64,000 nucleotides of DNA from Mogibacterium diversum (GTDB lineage Bacteria > Bacillota > Clostridia > Peptostreptococcales > Anaerovoracaceae). The notes beneath the pieces are model-generated. The model was not told the origin of the DNA. It made no database searches and saw only the letters and a program-made list of their open reading frames with translations. Shown in pieces: positions 18,208-27,376 of this stretch. Made by a program: the position numbers and the translations under genes. Position 1 is the stretch's first letter. Each line of letters starts with the position of its first letter. The stretch spans positions 558,001-622,000 of the forward strand of contig NZ_CP027228.1 of the NCBI RefSeq assembly GCF_002998925.1. The letters are read 5' to 3'.

Positions 18208-20262
18208 TTAAATATCCATTATCACTGGTAAAATTACTGGACTTCTGCGCGTTTTCTTGTATATGAAGCCCCTCATATCATCTTTGATAATACTTTTTAA
18301 AGCGTTAATATCTTCTGAACCCAGATTATTCCATTTATCTATTGACTCGTATACAACTTCAGTAGCTTCGTTTATAAGAGGCATATTCTCCTTAACATAG
18401 ATAAAGCCACGTGTTATAAGCTCAGGTCTAGCAGCTAGTAATCCTGAATTACTATCAATCGAAACAGCGATAACAATTAGTCCTGACTCAGAGAGCTGCT
18501 TTCTATCACGTAGTACAACGTTTCCAACGTCTCCAACTCCATAACCATCTACGAGTACATCTTCTGCAGGTGCTGCAGCTGGTTCAACCTTTGCCTGCTT
18601 ACCAGTTATACGAAGTGCATCTCCGTTGTTCATAACGAAGATATTGCCTCTATCCATCCCCATTGATTCGGCAAGCCGTGCATGTTCTCGTAGATGACGA
18701 TATTCGCCGTGCGCAGGTATAAAGAATCTTGGTTTTACAAGCGAGTGTATAAGCTTTAATTCTTCTTTACATGCGTGCCCTGAAACATGTATATCAACGA
18801 AATCTGATAAAAATACGTTAACTTTTTTCTCGTAAAGCTTATTAACTATATTAGTTACTGCTTTTGCATTGCCTGGAATTGGCGATGATGAGAAGACGAC
18901 AGTATCACCAGACTTTAATTTAACGGCTCTATGAGAATCATTTGCCATTCTTGTCAGTGCAGACATCGGTTCGCCCTGACTTCCGGTGGTAATAATGGTG
19001 ATATTCGCATCTGGAATATTTCCAATTTTTCTTATATCAACAAAAGCAGATTCTGGAAGATTAACATATCCAAGTTCTCTTGCTAGTGTTAGAACATTCT
19101 CCATAGAACGACCAGAGATCGCAATCTTTCGACCGTACTTAATTGAAGCCTCCATGAAGTACTTGATCCTATATATGTTAGATGAGAATGTTGCTATGAT
19201 TAAACGTTTCTCCGTCTTTGCAAAAATCTCATTCATAGAATCTACAACGACTCTTTCTGATGGAGTATATCCCGGTCTTAGCACATTTGTACTATCACAG
19301 AGAAGAACGTCGACACCTTCTTGTCCCAATTGCGCAAATTTAGCAAGATCAATTCTCTTGCCATCTAATGGTGAGTAGTCAATCTTAAAATCACCGGTAT
19401 GAACGAGATGACCTCCAGGACACTTTATCGAGTATGCCATTGCATCCGCAATACTATGATTAGTATGAATAGCTTCAACTCTGAAAGCACCAACATTAAA
19501 GATGTCACCGGCTTCGATAACATGTTCTTCCATGGCTAAACCATGTTCTTTTAGTTTATTTCGTATGAGACCCATAGCGAGTGGAGGCGCATATACTGGA
19601 ACGTTTATTTCCTTGAGAAGGAACGGTACTCCACCTATATGATCTTCGTGACCATGAGTTATGATAAGACCCTTGATTCTTTCCATATTTTCCTTAAGAT
19701 ATGTGAAATCAGGAATCACAACGTCGATTCCAAACATCTCATCTTCAGGAAATGAAAAACCACAGTCAATTATAAGAATATCGTCTCTATATTCAACGAG
19801 AGTAATATTTTTTCCAATTTCCTTGAGGCCGCCTAATGGCATAACACGCATAGTTTCGATTGGAGCTTTAGGTCGTTTCCTTTGATTGTTTTTCTGATTA
19901 TTTACAGAGTGACTGTTACTTGGTGTATTCTTACTACCATTTCCAAGCTTTTTATTTTGGTTATTGTTTACTCTTTTGCCGTTTTTATTTGTGTTATTGT
20001 TATTGTAGGTAATGTTATCGTTATTAAACCTATTGTTTCTTTTCTGAGTTCCACTTTTAGACTGTTTATTATTTCCTTTATTAACAGTGACTTTTGCCCC
20101 TTTGGCTCTGGAACGAGAATTATCACTAACTTTAAAATTGCTATTACGTGGCGATGAGTCACCGCCACGATTATTAGCAATATTTTTTCTTGTTACTGAA
20201 GGATTTGAGCTACCTGTCTTCTGGAACTTTTTACTATTTCTATTTTCTATTCCCATATTCAT
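18208..20262 (-). CDS. rnj: Ribonuclease J with long Asn/Lys-rich N-terminal extension
   Basis: 684 aa. The metallo-beta-lactamase/beta-CASP core starts at about residue 138 (RVMPLGGLKEIGKN), with the zinc motif HGHEDHIGG, HTGDFKID, HVSGHA and PAHGEYRHL in order. RNase J combines endonuclease and 5'-3' exonuclease action on mRNA. The first ~135 residues are low complexity, Asn/Lys/Ser-rich, and absent from Bacillus RNase J1. The site before the ATG (TTCGGGT) is weak and 9 bases after the leuS stop, so coupling to leuS is likely. The internal Met137 has no ribosome site. Confidence 0.93.
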   Translation of the reverse strand: MNMGIENRNSKKFQKTGSSNPSVTRKNIANNRGGDSSPRNSNFKVSDNSRSRAKGAKVTVNKGNNKQSKSGTQKRNNRFNNDNITYNNNNTNKNGKRVNNNQNKKLGNGSKNTPSNSHSVNNQKNNQRKRPKAPIETMRVMPLGGLKEIGKNITLVEYRDDILIIDCGFSFPEDEMFGIDVVIPDFTYLKENMERIKGLIITHGHEDHIGGVPFLLKEINVPVYAPPLAMGLIRNKLKEHGLAMEEHVIEAGDIFNVGAFRVEAIHTNHSIADAMAYSIKCPGGHLVHTGDFKIDYSPLDGKRIDLAKFAQLGQEGVDVLLCDSTNVLRPGYTPSERVVVDSMNEIFAKTEKRLIIATFSSNIYRIKYFMEASIKYGRKIAISGRSMENVLTLARELGYVNLPESAFVDIRKIGNIPDANITIITTGSQGEPMSALTRMANDSHRAVKLKSGDTVVFSSSPIPGNAKAVTNIVNKLYEKKVNVFLSDFVDIHVSGHACKEELKLIHSLVKPRFFIPAHGEYRHLREHARLAESMGMDRGNIFVMNNGDALRITGKQAKVEPAAAPAEDVLVDGYGVGDVGNVVLRDRKQLSESGLIVIAVSIDSNSGLLAARPELITRGFIYVKENMPLINEATEVVYESIDKWNNLGSEDINALKSIIKDDMRGFIYKKTRRSPVILPVIMDI

Positions 20263-20271
20263 ACCCGAAGA

Positions 20272-22752
20272 TTACTTAGCCACGAAGTTTACTAGCTTAC
20301 CTGGAATTACTATAGCTTTTACGATATTTAAATCACCGATAGCTTCCTGAACCTTATCACTATTTCTCGCAGCTTCTTCAAGCACTTCCTTTGATGAATC
20401 TTTTGACATTGTGAGCTTGTCCTTCAGCTTTCCATTTACTTGGACAATAATCTCAACTTCATCAAGAACCAATGCTGATTCATCATATTCTGGCCAAAGC
20501 ACATTATATATGCGTGATTTTTCACCTAAATCAGACCAAAGTTCTTCACATATATGTGGTGTGAATGGGCTTAGAACCAATATTGTGCTCTTAATAGCCT
20601 TATCGAGAAGAGGCATATTAACATTTTTAAGCTGCTTATACTTGTATAGCTCATTAACCAGCTCCATTATCGAGCTGATTGCAGTGTTGAAGCTGAATCT
20701 ACCTCCAACATCATCTGATACTTTCTTAATAGTTTTATTTAATTGATAGTTAAGAGCTTTGTCTTCAGGAGTAACTGCAACTATATCACCAGAAACTGCA
20801 TCAATATCTCTAATATCTGTTACATAATCATATACAAGTCTGTAAACTCTGTTAAGGAATCTATAGCTTCCCTCTACACCAGCGTCTGACCAATCGAGCT
20901 CCTTTTCTGGTGGTGCAGCAAATAGTATGAACAATCTAGCAGTATCTGCCCCATATTTCTTCTGTATTTCCTCAGGGCTAACAACGTTGCCAAGTGATTT
21001 ACTCATTTTAGCTCCATCCTTAATAACCATACCCTGAGTGAGAAGATTTTGGAACGGCTCTCTAGCCGAAACAAAGTCAAGATCTGCTAGTACCTTCTGG
21101 AAAAATCTTGAGTATAGAAGGTGAAGAATTGCGTGTTCAACACCACCGATATACTGATCCACATTCATCCAGTAGTCAACTTTATCTCTATCAAAAGGCT
21201 TTTTGTCATTGTGAGGATCACAATATCTTAAAAAATACCATGATGAATCAACAAACGTGTCCATAGTGTCGATTTCTCTTCTAGCTGGTTTTCCACAGCA
21301 AGGGCAAGTTGTATCAATAAAAGTTGAGCTAGTAGCTATTGGCGATTCACCCTTACCTGTAAATTCGATATCGGTAGGAAGCTTTACTGGAAGATTCTCT
21401 TCTTTTTCAGGTACCCAGCCACATTCATCACAATAAACCATCGGTATAGGGCATCCCCAGTACCTCTGCCTTGAAATTAGCCAGTCCCTAAGCTTAAAGT
21501 TAATTGACTTCTTTCCGATTCCTTTTTCTTCAATATAATCGATAACCTTAGGAATTGATTTAAGATTATCTAGACCATTAAACTCACCTGAATTGATCAA
21601 TTTACCTTCTGCAGGAGCAGCCTCTTTGAGGTCGTATAAATCAACTTCTGGGTCATTGACGTCTACTACTGGAATAATGTCTAGGCCAAATTTCTTTGCA
21701 AACTCAAAGTCCCTCTGATCATGGGCAGGAACCGCCATTACAGCTCCAGTTCCGTAGTCCATAAGTACGTAATCTGAAATGTAAATAGGAATCTTCTTGC
21801 CAGTAAACGGATTTATACAGTAACGCCCTATGAATACACCGGTTTTCTCCTTTGTCAGTGAAACTCTCTCAATTTCGCTCTTATGTGCACATTCTGCAAT
21901 GTATTCATTTGTTGCTTCTTCGTATTCGGTTCCTACAGTTAACTCCTTAACATAAGGGTGCTCTGGAGCCATAACCATAAATGTTACTCCGTAAACTGTA
22001 TCACATCTCGTCGTATATACATTTAGAGCATTATCTGTTCCATCTATCTGAAATCTGATTTCAGCTCCTGTCGATTTACCAATCCAATTCTTCTGCATAA
22101 GCTTAACTTTATTTGGCCAACCATCAAGCTTATCAAGATCTTCAAGTAAAGCGTCAGCATAATCAGTAATCTTTAAATACCATTGAGATAGATGCTTTTT
22201 TGTTACAGGTGTATGACAACGCTCACAAGCCCCTTCAACTACCTGCTCATTAGCGAGAACTGTCTTGCATGAAGGACACCAATTCACGGGATTCTCTTTC
22301 TTATAAGCGAGTCCTTTCTTATGAAATTGGATAAATAACCACTGCATCCAGCGATAGTAATCTTCCTTGCATGTAGCTACCTCTCTATCCCAGTCATAGC
22401 TAAATCCAAGTGCAGATAGCTGCTTACGCATCTCGGCAATGTTGCTATCAGTCCAAATTGCAGGATGAATACCGTTCTTTATAGCTGCATTTTCTGCAGG
22501 AAGTCCAAACGAATCCCAGCCCATTGGATGAAGTACATTAAAGCCCTTCATTCTCTTAAATCTTGCAATAGCATCTCCAATAGAATAGTTACGTACATGT
22601 CCCATGTGGAGCTTTCCCGATGGATATGGGAACATCTCGAGTGTATAGTATTTTTCTTTTGAGTTGTCATCACTCGTTTTAAAGGCCTGTTCATCAGACC
22701 AAATTTGTTGCCACTTTGATTCTATTTCGCCAAAATTGTATTTTTCGTTCAT
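20272..22752 (-). CDS. leuS: Leucyl-tRNA synthetase
   Basis: 826 aa from the ATG at 22752, preceded by AAAGGGTAGG; a start 9 codons earlier overlaps rsfS and has no site. The HIGH-type motif is HMGHVRNYSIGD, and KMSKS appears as GAKMSKSLGNV. The CP1 editing domain and a zinc pair (CPSCK...CERC) are present. Charges tRNA-Leu, two genes for which lie at 34.6-34.8 kb. No T-box leader is visible; the gene sits inside the rsfS-leuS-rnj run. Confidence 0.98.
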   Translation of the reverse strand: MNEKYNFGEIESKWQQIWSDEQAFKTSDDNSKEKYYTLEMFPYPSGKLHMGHVRNYSIGDAIARFKRMKGFNVLHPMGWDSFGLPAENAAIKNGIHPAIWTDSNIAEMRKQLSALGFSYDWDREVATCKEDYYRWMQWLFIQFHKKGLAYKKENPVNWCPSCKTVLANEQVVEGACERCHTPVTKKHLSQWYLKITDYADALLEDLDKLDGWPNKVKLMQKNWIGKSTGAEIRFQIDGTDNALNVYTTRCDTVYGVTFMVMAPEHPYVKELTVGTEYEEATNEYIAECAHKSEIERVSLTKEKTGVFIGRYCINPFTGKKIPIYISDYVLMDYGTGAVMAVPAHDQRDFEFAKKFGLDIIPVVDVNDPEVDLYDLKEAAPAEGKLINSGEFNGLDNLKSIPKVIDYIEEKGIGKKSINFKLRDWLISRQRYWGCPIPMVYCDECGWVPEKEENLPVKLPTDIEFTGKGESPIATSSTFIDTTCPCCGKPARREIDTMDTFVDSSWYFLRYCDPHNDKKPFDRDKVDYWMNVDQYIGGVEHAILHLLYSRFFQKVLADLDFVSAREPFQNLLTQGMVIKDGAKMSKSLGNVVSPEEIQKKYGADTARLFILFAAPPEKELDWSDAGVEGSYRFLNRVYRLVYDYVTDIRDIDAVSGDIVAVTPEDKALNYQLNKTIKKVSDDVGGRFSFNTAISSIMELVNELYKYKQLKNVNMPLLDKAIKSTILVLSPFTPHICEELWSDLGEKSRIYNVLWPEYDESALVLDEVEIIVQVNGKLKDKLTMSKDSSKEVLEEAARNSDKVQEAIGDLNIVKAIVIPGKLVNFVAK

Positions 22753-22768
22753 AATCCTACCCTTTCTT

Positions 22769-23113
22769 TTATTCTTCAATGAATACTATTTCGCAATCAC
22801 TCCAAATCTTATCGAGAGTGTATTTGTCTCTAGTCTCTGCCGTAAATAAATTTATTATTATATCCCCGTAGTCTGCGAGAATCCATCCGGAACCTTGAAT
22901 CCCTTCGACGTTTTTCTGTTCAAGTCCCAGCTCCGCTGCCTTCCCTTCTGCGAAGTCAAGAAGTGCACTAAGCTGTCTGTCAGAACCTGCAGTTGCGTTG
23001 ATGAAAAAATCTGCAAATGAGGATTTTTCAGCAATATTAATAACTGTAATATCACGAGCCTTTTTCTCGGATAGAACCTTAGCTATTTCAATTGCGTTAT
23101 TCTGCATTGTCAT
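22769..23113 (-). CDS. rsfS: Ribosomal silencing factor RsfS
   Basis: 114 aa, one RsfS/Iojap domain. SSFADFFINATAGSDRQLSAL, split as SSFADFFI and GSDRQLSAL, and the WILADYGDIIINLF strand are diagnostic. It binds L14 and blocks subunit joining in starvation. Sits between yqeK and leuS with tight spacing (3 bases after yqeK). Confidence 0.95.
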   Translation of the reverse strand: MTMQNNAIEIAKVLSEKKARDITVINIAEKSSFADFFINATAGSDRQLSALLDFAEGKAAELGLEQKNVEGIQGSGWILADYGDIIINLFTAETRDKYTLDKIWSDCEIVFIEE

Positions 23114-23115
23114 AA

Positions 23116-23697
23116 TTAATCCTTCCTTTCGGTAATCTTATCAAGAATGAAACGTTTTGCTTCATATGTGTCATCATCGACTGAAATACCTCGTCTACCT
23201 AATAATTCAATACTGTAATCAATTATCGTAAGACAAGCCATATCAAGATTTTCTCTAGCAAGTTCTCTAAGTTCTGCTGCTTCGGGATAATTTCTATTAA
23301 TTTCGATAGCGTCAGCAACATATACAATTTCCTCAAGCATACTCATTCCATAGCGACCTGCAGTATGGGATGAAACTGCCATCAAAATCTCTGGATCATC
23401 GATACCGAAATCTATTCTAAGCATTGCCGCACCCACTTTAGAATGGGCAAGTTCAGGTCTATTGTAATATTTTAAATCGATACCATATGTCCTTATCAAA
23501 CGGTTCATGGTCTCACAAGAGAAACATTTTGCTATGTCATGGACCAATCCTGCAAATCTAGCTTTTTTAACATCGGAACCATATATCGATGCTAAGTCAC
23601 CAGCCATATCTACCACCCCTAACGAGTGAATATATCTTTGAGGTTTAAGTACATGCTTAAGATAATCGTCAATCTCTCTAGTCTTTGTATAATCCAT
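23116..23697 (-). CDS. yqeK: YqeK family HD-domain hydrolase (Ap4A hydrolase)
   Basis: 193 aa HD domain. RYIHSLGVVDMA, LVHDIAKCF and ELAHSKVGA give the metal-binding His/His-Asp/His residues. YqeK enzymes hydrolyse diadenosine tetraphosphate symmetrically to ADP. It overlaps nadD by 20 bases, the usual nadD-yqeK-rsfS arrangement. Confidence 0.94.
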   Translation of the reverse strand: MDYTKTREIDDYLKHVLKPQRYIHSLGVVDMAGDLASIYGSDVKKARFAGLVHDIAKCFSCETMNRLIRTYGIDLKYYNRPELAHSKVGAAMLRIDFGIDDPEILMAVSSHTAGRYGMSMLEEIVYVADAIEINRNYPEAAELRELARENLDMACLTIIDYSIELLGRRGISVDDDTYEAKRFILDKITERKD

Positions 23698-24283
23698 TTT
23701 TAATTATATATTCCTCAACATTTTCGCTTACTAAACCTGTAATTGATCCCCCATTCCTACATAGTTCACGTATCTGAGATGATGAACAGTCAATCGGAGG
23801 CATATGCAAAATATGTATTTCGGCGTTGTATGTCTTACGATATTCGGCTATTTTCTTAGTGCCCAAAGAATTATCAACTCCAGGTCTTAAAGCGGTAATA
23901 AGAGGAAACTCCTTTAAAATACTCTCTCCTCTATACCATGAATTGACAGCAACTACGGAGTCGAATCCCAATACGAAGTAAAGACGAGCATCATATATAG
24001 CTGTAAGCTCATTAAGCGTATCATATGTATATGAAATACCTTGTTTTTCTATCTCATATCTAGTCATCTCTAAACGCTCGTCAGATTCTATGGCTAGTTC
24101 AATCATGTTGCATCGATGCTCAGCTGAAGTAATATTCGCATCTAGCTTGAATGGTGAAACTGAATTGGGCATGAATATTAACTTATCTAAGCCTAATTCA
24201 TTTAAAGCTGTCTTTGCCAGTGCAATATGTGCAATATGAATAGGATCGAATGTACCTCCGAATATCGCTATTTTTTTCATCAA
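23678..24283 (-). CDS. nadD: Nicotinate-nucleotide adenylyltransferase NadD
   Basis: 201 aa. GGTFDPIHIAHIAL is the nucleotidyltransferase HxGH-type motif (HIAH), and the C-terminal SSSQIREL is the ISSTxIR motif. It makes deamido-NAD from nicotinate mononucleotide and ATP. First of the nadD-yqeK-rsfS set; 37 bases downstream of aspS. Confidence 0.96.
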   Translation of the reverse strand: MMKKIAIFGGTFDPIHIAHIALAKTALNELGLDKLIFMPNSVSPFKLDANITSAEHRCNMIELAIESDERLEMTRYEIEKQGISYTYDTLNELTAIYDARLYFVLGFDSVVAVNSWYRGESILKEFPLITALRPGVDNSLGTKKIAEYRKTYNAEIHILHMPPIDCSSSQIRELCRNGGSITGLVSENVEEYIIKNGLYKD

Positions 24284-24320
24284 GATTATTTCCTATAAAC
24301 TAAAATTTATTAGCATATAA

Positions 24321-26099
24321 TTAATTTTGTTCGTGCTTAGCCACAACGGCCAGTCCTAACTCTTCAAGCTGAACAGAATCCGCCTTTCCAGGAGCTTCTG
24401 AGACTGGGCATTCAGCATTCGCATTCTTAGGAAATGCAATTACTTCTCTGATGCTACTCTCGCCAAGTAAAAGCATTACCATTCTATCTAGTCCATATGC
24501 GAGCCCTGCATGAGGGGGTGCACCATACTTGAATGCCTCGATAAAGAATCCGAACTTTTCCATCCTTTCCTCTTCTCCGAGGCCAAGTACCTTAAACATT
24601 TTATCCTGAAGTTCTCTATCGTGAATTCTGATTGACCCCCCACCTAGTTCAACTCCGTTTAAAACAATGTCATATGCATCTGCATTTAAAGATAATATAT
24701 CTCCATCGAGCTTATCTAATTCATCAAGTTTTGGCTGAGTAAATGGATGATGCATCGCTTTAAGATTGCCCTCATCATCCTTTTCAAACATTGGGAAATC
24801 CACTACCCAAAGGAAGTTAAACTTGTTATCATCAAGAAGACCAAGAATTCCGGCAATTTTCCTTCTAAGCCATCCTAAAGTATCAAACACTACCTTTGGC
24901 TGGGCGGATACAATAAATATTATATCACCCGGTTTTGAGCCACAACGTTCAGCTACTTTAATTAATTCTGCGTCATTAAGAAACTTGCTAGCCGAAGAAG
25001 AGAATCCATCTTCTTCAACTTTAATCCATAGAAGACCTTTAGCGCCATAGTGCTTAGCTTCATCTGTAAGCTTGTCGATTTTCTTTCTAGAAAATTCAGC
25101 TGCTCCACCAGGAACTGAAATACCTCGTATGTCCCCACCGGTTTCAAGTGCATCTTTAAACACCATAAAGTCGCTTTCTTCAAAAATATCGTTTAATTTG
25201 TTTAATTCGATATCAAAACGAGTATCAGGCTTATCAGAACCGTATCTCTCCATAGCTTCTTTATATGTTAATCTTGGGAACGGTGTATCTATGTCGATTC
25301 CTTTTAATTCCTTCATGATGCGCTTCAGCAAACCTTCCTGCATACCTATAACATCATCAGAATCTGCAAAAGACATCTCGAGATCTATTTGAGTAAACTC
25401 TGGCTGCCTGTCTGCGCGAAGATCTTCATCTCTAAAGCACTTAACAATCTGAAAATACCTATCAGTACCTGCCACCATTAGGAGTTGCTTGAACATCTGT
25501 GGTGATTGAGGTAGCGCATAGAAAGCCCCCTGATTAACTCTGCTAGGCACAAGATAGTCCCTCGCTCCTTCTGGCGTTGGTTTAATCAACATCGGTGTTT
25601 CAACTTCGGTAAATCCATTTTCATCGAAATAATCACGTACAAGCTTCGTGAGCCTGTGACGAAATGAAAGATTTCTTTGCATCTTACTCTTTCTCAGGTC
25701 CAGGTAGCGATACTTTAGTCTGAGGTTTTCATCTACATTATCGTCATCCTTAATATAAATCGGTGGAGTATCAGCTTCGGAATAAATCACAAGGTCATTT
25801 GCAAAAACTTCTATTGCTCCAGTTGGCAAATTATCATTCTTTGAAGATCTTTCCTTTACCGTGCCAGTAACCCCTATAACATGCTCTGATCTGAGGGATT
25901 TAGCTTTTTCTAGAAGCTCTTCCGGGATATCCTCGTTAAATGTGATCTGCGTAATTCCAGACTTATCTCTGATGTCGACAAACACAAGACTTCCAAGGCT
26001 TCTAGCCTTAGCAACCCAACCGTTTAGGACAACTTCTTTACCAGCGTCTTCTAGTCTTAACTCACCGCACATATGTGTTCTTTTAAGTAATGTAGACAT
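24321..26099 (-). CDS. aspS: Aspartyl-tRNA synthetase
   Basis: 592 aa, bacterial type. An N-terminal OB anticodon-binding domain (residues about 15-105) is followed by the class II core with a GAD insertion domain. Motif 2 FRDEDLRADRQPEFTQID and motif 3 GLAYGLDRMVMLLLG are clear. The ATG at 26099 was preferred to an in-frame TTG four codons earlier, which is one base from the AAGGAG site. The stop-start junction with hisS is tight: hisS ends at 26101. Confidence 0.97.
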   Translation of the reverse strand: MSTLLKRTHMCGELRLEDAGKEVVLNGWVAKARSLGSLVFVDIRDKSGITQITFNEDIPEELLEKAKSLRSEHVIGVTGTVKERSSKNDNLPTGAIEVFANDLVIYSEADTPPIYIKDDDNVDENLRLKYRYLDLRKSKMQRNLSFRHRLTKLVRDYFDENGFTEVETPMLIKPTPEGARDYLVPSRVNQGAFYALPQSPQMFKQLLMVAGTDRYFQIVKCFRDEDLRADRQPEFTQIDLEMSFADSDDVIGMQEGLLKRIMKELKGIDIDTPFPRLTYKEAMERYGSDKPDTRFDIELNKLNDIFEESDFMVFKDALETGGDIRGISVPGGAAEFSRKKIDKLTDEAKHYGAKGLLWIKVEEDGFSSSASKFLNDAELIKVAERCGSKPGDIIFIVSAQPKVVFDTLGWLRRKIAGILGLLDDNKFNFLWVVDFPMFEKDDEGNLKAMHHPFTQPKLDELDKLDGDILSLNADAYDIVLNGVELGGGSIRIHDRELQDKMFKVLGLGEEERMEKFGFFIEAFKYGAPPHAGLAYGLDRMVMLLLGESSIREVIAFPKNANAECPVSEAPGKADSVQLEELGLAVVAKHEQN

Positions 26100-26100
26100 C

Positions 26101-27354
26101 TTATTTTTCAATCTCCTTAGTTATATCTATGGCGTTAATTTCTTTTTGCTCACCGCTATTCATATTTTTTAGCGTAACTATACCCTTTTCAATCTCGTTT
26201 TCACCGATAACAACTGAGTATCGTGCATTTAGCTTATTAGCATACTTCATCTGACCTTTGAGATTTCTGTTTAAAGTATCTATGATTGCCGAAACACCAC
26301 ACGCTCTTAATTTGTGAACTAAATCGAGAGCATAAAGTCTAGCTTTATCACCGATAAATGAAACAGATATATCTGGAACATTTGGATCATCTACGATAAT
26401 ATCGTTTTGCTCCATAAGAATAAGCAATCTTTCTTTACCTAACCCGAATCCAACACCAGGAATTGAAGGTCCACCAATTTCTTCTACTAAGTGATCATAT
26501 CTACCACCCCCGCAAACTGTTCCTTGTGCACCAATCTTTGTTGTTACAAACTCGAAAGCAGTCTTCGTGTAATAGTCTAGTCCACGTACGATCCTTGGAT
26601 CGACAACATAGGAAATACCCATTGCGTCAAGATTAGTTTTTAATGCCTCAAATGCAGCTTTACAATCGTCGCAAAGGTAATCGAGCATGTACGGAGCGTC
26701 TTTGGCAATTCTCTGATCAGTAATATCTTTGCTATCGATGATACGCATTGGGTTTGACTCAAATCGATCTTTACTGATATCTGATAGTTCCTCATAATAT
26801 AGACGTAAGTAATCTTGAAGAGCTTTACGGTATACTGGTCTACATTCTCTGCACCCAACACTGTTTATTCTTAATTCAACATCTTCAATTCCAATTTTTT
26901 TAATAAAATCAGACGCAAGTGCTATGACTTCAGCATCAGCCATCATATCTGGAGTACCGAAATTCTCGACACCAAACTGGTGGAATTCGCGAAGCCTACC
27001 AGCTTGCGGTCTCTCATACCTAAAACAAGGCGTATCATAATAATACTTAGTTGGCTGCATTTCTGCATAGTCGTGGCTTTCAATAAACGCTCTAACAGCA
27101 GGAGAAGTTCCTTCAGGCTTCAAAGTTATGCTGCGATGACCAAGATCCTCAAATGTGTACATTTCCTTCTGTACTATATCGGTAGTCTCCCCAACGCCTC
27201 TGTTAAAAAGCTCAGTACTTTCAAACATAGGTGTTCTCACTTCTCTAAAACCGTAAAGGCGGCAAAGTTCCGAGAACTCTCTTTCGATATATTGCACTTT
27301 GTATGAATCCCTAGGCATTGTGTCTTTGGTTCCTTTTGGTGCTTTTATTGCCAT
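26101..27354 (-). CDS. hisS: Histidyl-tRNA synthetase
   Basis: 417 aa class II synthetase. It has KGTKDTMP at the start, motif 2 FRYERPQAGRLREFHQFG, histidine A motif RGLDYYTKTAFE, and GGGRYDHLVEEIGG. A C-terminal anticodon-binding domain is present. SD AGGAGGAGATT before the ATG. In series with aspS, common in Clostridia. Confidence 0.97.
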   Translation of the reverse strand: MAIKAPKGTKDTMPRDSYKVQYIEREFSELCRLYGFREVRTPMFESTELFNRGVGETTDIVQKEMYTFEDLGHRSITLKPEGTSPAVRAFIESHDYAEMQPTKYYYDTPCFRYERPQAGRLREFHQFGVENFGTPDMMADAEVIALASDFIKKIGIEDVELRINSVGCRECRPVYRKALQDYLRLYYEELSDISKDRFESNPMRIIDSKDITDQRIAKDAPYMLDYLCDDCKAAFEALKTNLDAMGISYVVDPRIVRGLDYYTKTAFEFVTTKIGAQGTVCGGGRYDHLVEEIGGPSIPGVGFGLGKERLLILMEQNDIIVDDPNVPDISVSFIGDKARLYALDLVHKLRACGVSAIIDTLNRNLKGQMKYANKLNARYSVVIGENEIEKGIVTLKNMNSGEQKEINAIDITKEIEK

Positions 27355-27376
27355 AATCTCCTCCTAAATAGTGCTT

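Noticed and set aside
22753..22779. Upstream start of leuS
   Set aside because: Overlaps rsfS with no ribosome site, while the ATG at 22752 has AAAGGGTAGG.
20272..27354. T-box leaders for leuS, aspS, hisS
   Set aside because: The intergenic gaps are only a few bases, so no leader can fit.
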